A stretch of DNA of 64,000 bases from Amphiura filiformis (taxonomy: Eukaryota > Echinodermata > Ophiuroidea > Amphilepidida > Amphiuridae), in assembly GCF_039555335.1 (NCBI RefSeq), contig NC_092637.1, positions 38,280,526 to 38,344,525 of the forward strand. The letters run 5' to 3'. Numbering within the stretch: position 1 is the first letter of the stretch; the number at the start of each line of letters is the position of its first letter. Below, in pieces: positions 1-12,000 of the stretch. The notes beneath the pieces were generated by a model. That model made no database searches, was not told where the DNA came from, and was given only the letters and a program-made list of their open reading frames with translations. The translations under genes were made by a program, and so were the position numbers.

Positions 1-7
1 TTATTAG
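1..7 (+). CDS. Gene A exon 2, last 7 bases
   Basis: The bases TTATTAG followed by the donor gtatgt match the 3' end of gene C exon 2 (47832-47880), and the downstream intron also matches gene C. The exon ends in phase 1. The rest lies outside the window. Confidence 0.6.
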
Positions 8-3000
8 GTATGTTACTAGTAATACTATATATGTATACCCCGGATGTATACTAAAAGTAAGGAGCAACTTAGCTAATAAAAACCACTCAAACATCTCTTT
101 CTCTCTCTCTCTCTCTCTCTCTGGTGGGAGGGTAAAACTGGGGGGGGCATTTTTGGCGAACTGGAGGGAGCAGGCAATTTTTGGCACGCATTCATGGGGC
201 GCCTTTTAAATAAAACGCTCTAAAAACAATACGGAAACGCTTAAATGTGCAAAGTTTGTAAATTGGGATCTCAAAAATTTGGCATGTGCAAAGGAGGGGG
301 GAGGGGGCAAGGAATATTTTGCAGGCCGAGAGGAGAGCGACGATTTTTGGCGGGCCGAGAGGGGTGGGCAAGCGATTTTGGCGAGCCATTTTACCCCAGG
401 GGGCCTCATAATTATTGCACAGTCTCTAAATATATAACAAAAACTGTCGTGCTATTTCATGCACTGCTGTGAGAAGCCCTCCAGCATTTTCACCTACCGT
501 AAAACCTCGTCTACAAGCATATAGAGTGCTTCTGATGAAAGCTACATTAATTCAAGCGCCATTATGGAGTTTGAGCAAATAAATTACGGATCCAAGCATA
601 TACAAACAAGTATTATTTTAAGACCAATCTATTGTATTGGTATATTTACGCTTGGTTCGATTTAATTTAGCTTTCATAAAAAACACTATATGCTTGTAGA
701 CGGGATTTTACGACATTTTAATATACAATTCGCTAGATAAAGTTCTAAAATATCAAATACTTATCAAATACTTCCGGATGATCAAGGTCTCCTGCACTAG
801 TGTGCACGAGAGAGTAGCACGAGATCACCCTAAAATACTCCTTTACCCCTACCGAATTTGCATCGTAACTGTGTCTGGTATTTACAGGAGGATAGCACTA
901 ACTTTACGGTTTTTGTATTATTTTGTTGGTTTTTTTAACTTTAATCCCGTCAGGCAGCAGTGATTGTCAGTATTTGAAGTCACAAAACATGTGACACCTC
1001 ACGTGATCTTGCACTATGGCGCCGTATTTTGTCTGTGTGTTTGCATTCATGTCCTCGTTTGAAAAGGATATCAATCTTCAAATCAGATATAATGGTATCT
1101 GGTTCCCGACATGAATTGTTGATTTTATAAGTAGTTAAAGAAAATCACACAATATTGACTTCGGTGTTAGAGTAAAGTACCAATGAATCGATAAGCAACT
1201 CCATCCAATGTATTTGAATGATGCGATAAAATTTAGGAAACCGGTAACAACGTTTGCACAGTATCTTTTGTGGGACCTGAGAACACATCAGATATATCGA
1301 ATTGCATTCTGAATATCCAGAATGTCCTTATGATATCAAAAATTCACGATATGATATAAATTGTATGGCAAATTATTAAACTTTGATATTTTTATATTTT
1401 TGATACTTAACAGTCCTCAAAGTAAACTTAGTAAATAATACATTTTGATGGGATAATCTATATCTTTAATATGGAAGGTCAAAATTTTCTTATGATGGAC
1501 GGCTTTTTATCCCAGCTACATACACTTTAAGTACATATCATTAGATTTACACAATTTACTTAGAGGACTGATAAATTTCATGACAAATTTAAAGACGATA
1601 TAATTCAAAAATTGTATTCATCTATTGCTATGGTAGTTAATCCTGTTACATCATCACTTCTGCGGCGAATACATGCTACTTGGGCACAACACACCTTTCT
1701 AAATGAATGGAGTGGCAAGTAACTTCATTTAATGTGCTTTTCGTGATTGAATTAGATTAAGATTACATAGCACGTTTGTGCAACCTCTGTTTTATTACTT
1801 CTATGATCAAACAAACAAAAGTTAACAATGCGAGTTATTATGTCGTAATTTATTGTCTACTTCACACGGTCGGAATAATTACCGGTAATAAGAGACGTAA
1901 AAGTCACTTATCACCGGTAATAAGTCACTATTACCGGTTATAAGTCGCTTATTACCGGTAATAACTCACTTATGTCCGACCGTGTGAACACGACTTATAA
2001 TAAATTATAGTATAAAGATTATAACATTATGTACCCATGTGTTTTCTGTACCGATTTTGATTGTGTGTGAATGATAGATATTACTAATGGTGACGCCGAA
2101 GTCGTGAAAAGACAGACTACTGGTAAGATAGTGACTTTAACCAAGGCTGAGAAGGATGCCATATTAAACAGACATAATGAGTTAAGGGGTCAGGTGTCAC
2201 CATCAGCAGAAGATATGGAGTACATGGTAAATCTTTTGTACTTTGTTTAGTCTATCCTTTCTAGTGTGTTTATTCGTTGGTCTACCTCGAAACGAATATA
2301 TTAAACTAAATAACATCCTTGATGTTGTGAGCGAACAAAGAAAATAATAATCTATACTGACCCATACATTTCATAGATCATAGTTCATAGTTATTTTATT
2401 TCCATCATTAAAAAATATACAAAATAGAAAATAACAAAATACAATAAGATGGGGAGGTAAAATGAAAGACAATAAGCTTAACCTAGCCTAAGCAAAACCT
2501 CAAATGTTGACCTCCTATACAAAATGCAAAAATACTACCAGAAACAAAGCCAAAACATATTTACTAAAATCAGTACAAACATGTAGCAATCAAGCTTACA
2601 ATACAATAGCAATTTGAATCAACAAGATCATAAGTTTTTCATATTTAGTGACCACAAGTATCTTGCATCTTGATCTAAACTGATGGTTTTCTTGGATAAA
2701 GTCGTTAGTGTTCTGTTGTGGCCACAAGGAATTGGCTGAAGTTAAGAGGCTGGATACTGACAATGACATCCAACCTCTTAATGGTGGTCTTAATCCTGGA
2801 ATATTATGGAGCATCATTCATAATTGCTAAACTGTTGGTCTAAAGTATATGAAAGTATATATAATTATGATTACAATCACAGAGACTTGGAAAAATTCAC
2901 CAGTGATGTCACATTTGGGCAAAAAAATGAGAAAAACACAATACCAGGGTTTTTTTTTTTACCAAATTGTTTTTGGGAAAACATAACAAAAAAATTCTTG

Positions 3001-6000
3001 AGTAAAGAAAATATTAATTTTTAAGAACTAGATAAAAATATCTAGGACCCGATTTTAATTTTGATCGATAAAATATCTAGGACCCGATTTTAATTTTGAT
3101 CAACTTCAAATACCCGCAAATAAGTTCATCAGGATTGTCAATAAATCAGATTATTCAAACATTATTGTAAACAAATCAAAAAAACCGGAAGCAGCCTTCG
3201 AGGTGCAGGAATTGGTCAGTTAATTAACATTAACCCAATTTTGGATTTGTTTACAAGAATCTTTGAATTATCTTCACCCAAAATATTTGAAATGTGCGCG
3301 AAAATCAGATATTTTATATAATATTTTAGCTAAATTTAGCATTTCTAAACCATTTCTTGGTGAGTGTTGGTCAAAATTTAAAAGAAAAAAAATGGGTCTT
3401 AGATATTTTATCTAGTTTTTAAAATTTAATATTGTTTTTTACTCAAGAATATTTTTGCGTAAATGTAAATGTTCCTTTTAAATGTGACTAATTCTTAATG
3501 TAATTACTGACATTTACACAGCGGGATTCTGGTAGTCTACAGTGATTTTATTAATGATAATCATCATGATCATTTAATAAATTGATATCAAATGAGAGAT
3601 CTCATTAACATATTGAAATTAGGAGTTCCAAATCATTGTATTTCCGAAGATATCATCAAACAACTATTGAATTAGTATACCACAGTCGAGGCTAATTCGA
3701 CAGTTTTTTTGATGATTTCTCCGGAAATATACCGATTTGGAATGTCTAATTTCAACATGTTAATAAGAAAATATGAGCTTTCACCTGATACCAAAATCTG
3801 CATTGTAAATGGGAAAAGTAGGGGGATGAGGCTGGCAATCAAGTTACCCACCATTCAATGGCTAAATGTATATTAACCATGTTAACACGACCGGCTGTCT
3901 CTGCAAAAAAACCTTTGTATTAAAAAAAAAAACACTGCACTTTGCTGGACTGCTTACAGATCAAAGTTATTTATAATCTGAAAATACATGCTGTTACAAT
4001 ATTAAATCAAATGTTACACTTAGAACACTGGGAAAGTGTCAAATGAACACCAAACAGAGGCAAATTAGCAGTTAACACCAAAGAGTGTAAACCTTAAAAA
4101 TATTAAGCAGAAGACACTATAAATCAACATCCGTGGGTGTGGTCCTCCTGGAACACTTTGTCGGTGTTTGACATCACGGAGTTTTTAGAATGTAGCTGCC
4201 CCAATGAAGTTCACCATGGATAAAAAAAATCGTTTATCTTCGTTTTAAATTATCTAGTATTGGGATGACAATGAGGCTAATGCGGCTGAACAATGGGCTG
4301 CAGCTTGTAGAAGGGGACACGATCGATCCAACCAAAACCAATATGCTGCCGGTGGCACTTTAAAGTTACCTCAGGGTGGCGTTGATGCGACCAATAAGTG
4401 GTATAATGAATATCAGAACTATACTTACGACTCAAATAGTTGCAAGGGCATGTGTTTTCAATACTTCCACGTAAGTCAATAATACTATAGTTCTGGTACG
4501 TTTTATAAATGATATTTTATTATTATTTATTATTATTCATGGTTTATTCAAACACACTCGCACCTAAAAGCTGAACTGCTGTGCAGCTCACAGATATATA
4601 TATGGTCGAATCCAACGAAAAGTGTACACGGCATGTTCAGGGCCATAACTTAAAAGTATTAATCAATCGGCATTCATTTTTGTATTGTGTTTATTCGCCT
4701 TGATCATACGCTTCGCGCCATATATAATAAGACCCCCTTCTGTGAAAAACTTAGACACAGAGACCCCGAAACATGCTATTTTTAACCATTTTTTCAAAAT
4801 ATTTCTTAAAGTATTTTTAAAAACGTCTAAATCAGTTATGAAAAGAAGTCATTGGATTGAATCTAAATTGATTTCCTGAAAGGCGTGTATTCAAAGATTG
4901 CCTGTTCAATTTTTCACATATTTGTACATAATTATGAATTTTTTATGATCATTTTTTGAGTGGTATTTTTTACATTACCTACGAATACAATTTTTCATAG
5001 CACTAGATATATCTTTAAAAATGGAAATCACTAATAAATGCGCAATTGATACAAGCTTTGATATGTCCAATACTGAAATGCATTGCATTCAGGCATCTTT
5101 ATTATTGTGTTTAGCTGCCAGAAATTCTAAATGGCACAAAGGTAGGTTTGGTAAAAAATATGCATTACCTCCGAATACATGTTAAAAGCTGTGTCATTTC
5201 CACAAAGTGAGAGAATAGTAAACAATAGTTAAGCAATAGGTGCAGGGTAATACACTCTTTATTTCTACCAAGTTTCAATAGCCTGCGTTTAAATATTTCT
5301 GAGATGTCAACAATAAAGCAAGTATTCGTAGGTAAATTTCGTTAACCGAATGTTACCTACGAATACAATTTGACATCATGACAGTATTGTGAAACACCGC
5401 CATTCATGCCAATGCCCATATTGGTACATAACGAAGGCCTGTATGTTTGCTATCAAATCATATGTCAATGAAAGTTGCGAATTCACATACATGCCCACCA
5501 TGCAAAACTGAATACGGCTTAATTGTTGAAAAATATGTACTGAAATAGACGACGGTCTGCTCATTTGAAAGAAAAATCAGATTCAAAGAAGATTAGAAGG
5601 GGATACATACTTGGATTTGTCAACTGTTATGTGTGCTTCATTTTAAATGTTTACCGACCTTCTGGTGTCTGAGTAATTTGTGTCCAAATTGATTTATTCG
5701 AAGGTAACTTTTGACGTTTTCGCTAAGGTTACCTACGAATACCATGGAAAAAAACGACTGTTCTCATTGTCTCATGATCTAGACAACATAATGATGGACC
5801 CTGGTATAAAGCTAATTGTAGTTGCCCTCAAACGAAAGGCCACAAGACGTAACTGACTCCAAGATGGACTTCACAAGTCTGCAATAACGGTTTTAAGCGA
5901 GTTGTGTGCAATTAAGCAAATTAAAGTCACTTTAGTGCCTTTGTTTCTTACTTCAATACTCTTTCAACCGATGTGAACCGACATTATTAATACATGATAG

Positions 6001-9000
6001 GGTCTAAAGTATCAATAAACGCACATAAAGAAAATGATACATTCAAAGTGCTTTATAAAATGAAGTTTTGATTGGGATATCCACCAAAAGTCTAATTCTT
6101 ACCTACAAATACTGAAATGTTACTTACGAATACAGCATAATACATGACATGTGTAATGAAGTGTCGCTACCAATGGAAATTAATTGTCAAAAACTTTAAG
6201 CGGTACCCCAGGACACTATTATTACCCATATACGGATTCATTCAACAATTATTTATTATGTAAAATTGCTGATTAACTACTTGTATATCAAAATGAAGTG
6301 GTCAAAATTTTGCTAAAAGCATCAAAAATTTTTGATCTAAGGTAATAGCATTTATTCATTTGGACGTACCATCTGAAAGAGATCTAAAAACTACCATTTT
6401 ATTAATTCATTACCATAATAGCAAACTTTAAACCTCTAAACTCAATATAGATATTGTTAAATCGCTCATGTTACCTACGAATACCCGGGTTTGTTCACCT
6501 TTTCATTGTATAAAGCGTTAGGTGTATGCTTATAATTCCTAATATTCTTGAAAACATATATCCTACTCGTTCTTATACAATGTGTAAATTGATTCATACT
6601 CATTTGATAAATAAAATACAGAAACTGACCTAAACTTCATTTTCAAAAATAAACTAGCATAAATTGACTAAGGTCATATTGATCGCGTTATAAAAATAAA
6701 AACAAATATTTTCTGGTTGAGCTAGCATTTTCCTGACACCCTGTGGTCTACATTACACGAAAAAGGCGTTAATGAGAATATTCCATTTGTTTTAGGTTGA
6801 TTAGTATTGCGATAGTGAAAGCATCCTAGTGGTATTCGTAGGTAACATTGGGTTTTGATATCACATTTACTATCACACGTCCTGGATTTATTTTTCAAGA
6901 TTAGTAATGGCACTTTTGGTTCCTATAAGGCCAATATGTCATCAATCAATGGGCAAAAGGAAAAAAATTGTGGAGACATTTTTATTTCGGACTTTTATTT
7001 TTGGCCCGTGGACACTTTTGGTTGGATTCGACCATATATATAAAAAACATCATGATATAAAGGATATTAAAGAACATAAAAAGAGAACAATACCCTCCTT
7101 ACAACCAAATCCCAAGGTGAAAAGGTCCTGTTTTAAAAGAGAGGACCCAGGAAAAGTTAAAAGAGAGGGTTTCAATTAATTTTGGAAAATACAAGGGCTT
7201 TACACCTTCCGCTTAAAGCCATAATAAATGATTTGCTCTAGAGCGACGCCCTAAATTTTCTCAAATTTCTACCGTTTGTAATGCCAAATAGTGTACTAAA
7301 ACACCACAAGACTAAGCCTTAAGTGCTTCAATTACAGTTTAGAGGGAGTGTCCCCCTCTATCTTAAACGTTAAATAAGAAGAAACGTAGTCCGCTAAGTC
7401 GTTAAAATTTAGGTGGGTAACGTAAAGGGGAAGCTATTATTTCTCCCTATACACCAATCCGAGAAGCGTTTACTGTATTTGGCCCTCTATTGACGGCAAC
7501 ACAGATGTACCAGAGCGGGAGATTTAATTCGTAATTCAATACGCATGATTGTGTATTGAATATCACTGTTGTGTACAATTCCCGGGTACAATACTATATA
7601 GCACAAAATAAATAATGGATGGAACCCCCGACCTCGGGACACCGCAGTTTTACATCGGGGACACCGCAGTAATGGCGAAGTCGGATAGGTGTATAGACAA
7701 TGTCCCCTCATAGCCTTGTTTTTAAAGGTCAAGGAGTCGAACCTTTTTTTTTACATGACGGAGTGCCCATCTCTCTTTCGTTATTTATTTATTTATTTAT
7801 TTATTATTAAAACATAGGACGAAGGAGACACTCTACCTTTGTCCGCCCGAACCAAAAAACGCTCAACGGTCCATGCAAATTAGCTACTAGACAAGCACCC
7901 CCGGGATACTACCCGTCCAGGAGAGCTTTGCAGCCAATCCGCGGTACTCTTACAGGCTGGGAGTGCAAAGCATTACTGTGACCTACCCATAATGGGGAGT
8001 ACCAATGGACAATGCGTTACTGGGTTCTTCAAATATCTGCTTATAGACCACTTGACATCATTGTTTGTCAACAAAGGCGAGGGACTGTTCTATTGATATG
8101 CTTGAACGAACCGCTACACTGTTCAATGGCTTTCTTGCACTTTTTGAAATGTGGCGGGCGATTTAAAATGCACGTTCCCTGAGCAAAATACGATGCGCAC
8201 GCACACTGCAGGGCCAAGAACAATGGAAATTGCCTTGATTCGCGCGCATATATTTTAATAACAATAGTCACCGGGTAAATACACTCCATCGAGATTAACT
8301 ATGCAAGCGAATTAACTTCCAAACCACTTCAAATACAGATTGAGATCAATTATGTGTTGATTTGATCAAATTACTTGTATTTGTCACTAGACTCAAACAC
8401 AGGACACTTGGGAAGAATATTACACTGTCTCGAGGTGGGTTTATTTTGGGAAAAACCCTCAACTTTTACCAGATTCTTACCAACTTTTCCGTTTTGTCTG
8501 TTGGAAAATGAATGAACCAATACAATAAATTCATTTATTTTGGCTCGCCTTATATGAAAGAAAACGGTTCGAAACTAACAATTGCCATAGATAATCGGTA
8601 ATCGCATGTTAGTGTCTCGGAAGGCTCGACCACTACGGGGTCTCGCTTCCGAGCGACTCATACTGCAGTTACTGTCCGTTTTCCTATACACAATACACAG
8701 TGCTCTTTCCCATTGACGCGTGACCCCTACAAATAGCCCTACGTTAACAGTATGGGGATATGATTAGTTAACGTCGCTGTGTGAAAAATAACCGGCCAAT
8801 ATAAAAGTACTCTTCTAAAGTTCTAGAAAATATAGTTTTTAACATGTCCTAAATTTTTAGCTAATTTAGATGTTTGGAAATATTCGTACTTTGGTGTTTT
8901 AGTTAATGTTATAGGTAATAGTACATTGCCTAGTTAACGTCGCTGTGTGAAAAATAACCGGCCAATATTAAAAGTACTCTTCTAAAATTCTAGACAATAT

Positions 9001-12000
9001 AGTTTTGTAACATGTCCTAAATTTTTAGCTAATTTAGGTGTTTGGAGAGGGTCGTACTTTTGTGTTTTAGGAAGGCCATGTAAACGACAGATAACACCAA
9101 AAATATGAAGAAATTATTTCCAAACCGTGTTAAGTCAAAAATCATTATGTTGCTCATTTTCAAGAATGCTGGTTTACAAAAAGCACGCCATTGTCTGATT
9201 GCGTGAACAAAGCCACACATAACATTGTTTCCTTTCGTTTCCTTTATAATCGGTTACCCAACTGAAGCTATGAATACCAGATTTATTGCGATATCGCACA
9301 TGAAAACAGTCACTTGTGCACAACCAGAGAAGATCCGATTTAATCAGTTGAGCTGTTTCAATGAGTGTTATCTTGGTTTAATAGCTTTTAATGGGGTTAA
9401 GTCCTGCAAAGGTCGAGATGAATTCTACTGTAGACATGACTGCATCATGTAACATGCTCACCATACCTCAACAAGACACCGATTATCTATGTCAATAGTC
9501 TGTTTCTCACCCTTTATCTGCTAAGTAACCTGTTCAGCGATTCTTCCCGTAGTGATCGCTCCGGGGAATACTCAGATAGCGTGGGCCCACCGGAGAGTGG
9601 GCATCTCGCTAGTTGTCAATAATAATTCTGACATTATCCATTATTTGGGGGGGGGGGGGGTTAAAGATCAGTGAGGTGGATGGGTTATATACACTATAAC
9701 AAACATTTATGCAAATAAGAAATACTATCGGGATATTACGTATTCTATATAAATAAAAAGTAATCTGATTCTTTTATAAAGGTTGTGTGGGCAAAGTCAA
9801 CCCATGTTGGATGTGGTGTGGCGTTATGCCCTACATATGAGGGTGAAAACAATTGGTGGGTCTTGATTTGTAATTATTCACCAGAGTAGGTATACATGTA
9901 TATGAATCAAGGAGATTAGGCCTCAGACTTCGCCATGTATTTTGTGTGTCGCTCATAAAGGGCAAAATACCGGGGCCAAACATAGCGCAGTTATAGGCCT
10001 ACTACACTGCAAACATGATTCGACCTTTGCAGTACTTAAACCTGGTTTATACATGAAATTACTCAAGCAAAATCAATCGATTAAGTCTAGGCCAGCCCGC
10101 ACCCAAATATGGCACTTGCCAATCAATAATCACCCACTTGAAATCCCCTGGCTCGCTCCACTGACCAAAGTTATGGACAAATATGGGAGTTGTTTTTGCT
10201 ACTATTTGTCACTTGCATATCAGGGAGGTACGAACATTTGCAGATGCAATACATTATTCTTGATCATGTTGATTGACCGCAAGTACAAAAAATATCCGTC
10301 AAGTGGTTTAGCTTTAATGCCCTTCGGAAGAGAGAAGTGAGTAATAGTCACTAAAAGTTGCATTCGATTTACACATGGAATTTTGCATGCGTGTCCTTCC
10401 TTACTAAAACACCAAAGTGCGAATATTTCCAAACATCTAAGTTAGCTACAAAATTAGGACATGTTACAAAACTATATTTTCTAGAATTTAAAAAAAGTAC
10501 AAACAATATTAGCCGGTTATTTTGCACACAGTGACGTTAACTAGGCAATGCCCCATACCTATAACATACACTGTTTGTAGAGGTCACGCGTCAATGGTGA
10601 GAGCACGGTGTATTGTGTATAGGAAAATGAACAGTAACTGCATTATGATAGCGTACCTTCAGATTATTTCGCCATGTGGCCGGTACACTTCGATTTAAAG
10701 TGTGTGATTGCTTGTGTTGTGTGAATAATGAGTTGTGATGATAACTCCCAAAGACCTGTTCTATATACGGGTGGACGGGCCTTTCAAGTTGGGTGGCGCG
10801 CGCCATCTCTGCCAACCCGGTTTCGCCATCCCATGACCTGAAACTTGCAGAAATGACTCTGTTAGAAGCGACCCCAGATCCGGACATCAGAGGGGTAATG
10901 TTATTGAAATGTGTAAAAATAGGCACACGCATATTCTACAAGGAATAAGGTGGGTGGAAATCACCAGTACCCACAAAGACATGATCATTAGCCAATATTA
11001 ATAAGAGTCCTTAGACCTGAAACTGCATGGCAGAAATGACCCGGAGGCCCCAGAGGACGAGGTTATAGAAATGTGCAAAACTCATATTCCCCCATAAGGA
11101 AAAAGTATATAAGTGTGATATGAACTTCATACGGTATTGGTGGAATTCCCCCGGGGGATTCTCACAAGGAGATGACCCGTAAGAGTTATAAGATGAGGAG
11201 CGGCCCCTCATTAAAGGACCTCACATTAATACTGGTATAAGACTGTGAATGATTGAGGGGGGATCACTCGGGGGATGTTTTTTTGATGATGGCCGTGGGT
11301 GAGTAGATGTGTCTGTGTATGCCGTTGGCTTTTGTATGGAGGGCTAGGGGTGATATAGAAAGTGGGTTGGTTTGGAAAGTGTGTGTGGTGTAGGGGTGAA
11401 TATGGTGTGTCGGTTGTTTGATGACATGTAAAAGTGAGCAATCTTTTAGAAAAGTTGAACAATGGTAGCGCTGTTTATCTAAAATCTTGTTTGCATGTTT
11501 ACAAGAGGTAGACCCTTGTTTGATAAAGAAACAAACATCTATGTTAAAAATTACTACAAATATATGTGTATACAGCGTGTCTCAAAAAAAATTGTGCAAG
11601 TGAAGAGCGCCCTCTATGGCAATTAGAGAATACTGTTGTGACATGATGTTTACATCAACGTCAAGGGCCTAGTCGTAGCTCTCAAATGCCGTTTGTTCTG
11701 TTCAATTTGCTTCTTTTAATCTCGAGATATGTTTAGTTAACAACGAAAGGTTAAAATCACAATTGTGCCACTTTTACTACGGAGGTGGACTGCACAATAT
11801 TACAAGTAAATCAATGGTAGCTGCTGTTGATGCGTCTAATGCACTCCCCTTCGGGGCTCGTGCATAAGACGCATCAATATCATGCGCATGCATTATTTTG
11901 TCTTATTTCTATTCCAAAAATAATACGCGTTCATTAACCTATAAGTTTGCAATATTTGTTTGTCTCTTAACATGTCTTGAGTGACAAAGAAAAGAGCATC

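Larger units (their letters stand above)
8..2077 (+). other. Gene A intron 2
   Basis: Collinear with gene C intron 2 (47881-51560). It holds a CT microsatellite (about 97-121), a G-rich low-complexity tract with a repeated ggcgagccattttaccc segment (about 125-435, also at 48230-48320), a 219-bp MITE (495-713) absent from gene C, and a 128-bp ACCGGT-rich MITE (1861-1988). Position 1097-1105 is the empty target site of the large foldback element found in gene C. Confidence 0.7.
4471..9781 (+). other. Gene A intron 4
   Basis: A 5.3-kb intron made larger by insertions. The order is: the 2.4-kb motif-rich transposon (4603-7034); about 270 bp of uncharacterised AT-rich DNA beginning a TTAA-AGCCATAAT-like end near 7212; a repeat also seen at 13268 and 58190 (about 7455-7690); an ATTT microsatellite (about 7784-7806); sequence collinear with gene C (7800-8600); and the left arm of a foldback element (about 8640-9080). 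Confidence 0.6.

Noticed and set aside
4975-6845. Repeated 14-mers considered as a CRISPR-like array
   Set aside because: The spacing is irregular (tens to hundreds of bases), orientation is mixed, and the units sit inside a eukaryotic transposon.
9942-10340. 132-codon open frame in gene A intron 5
   Set aside because: It lies between two clear gene exons, shows no domain or signal peptide, overlaps repeat sequence at its 3' end and is not kept open in gene C.
11226-11462. 78-codon frame repeated at 14209-14406 with almost the same protein
   Set aside because: The similarity comes from the 640-bp DNA copy between introns 5 and 7; the frame has low-complexity Pro/His/Thr content and no support elsewhere.
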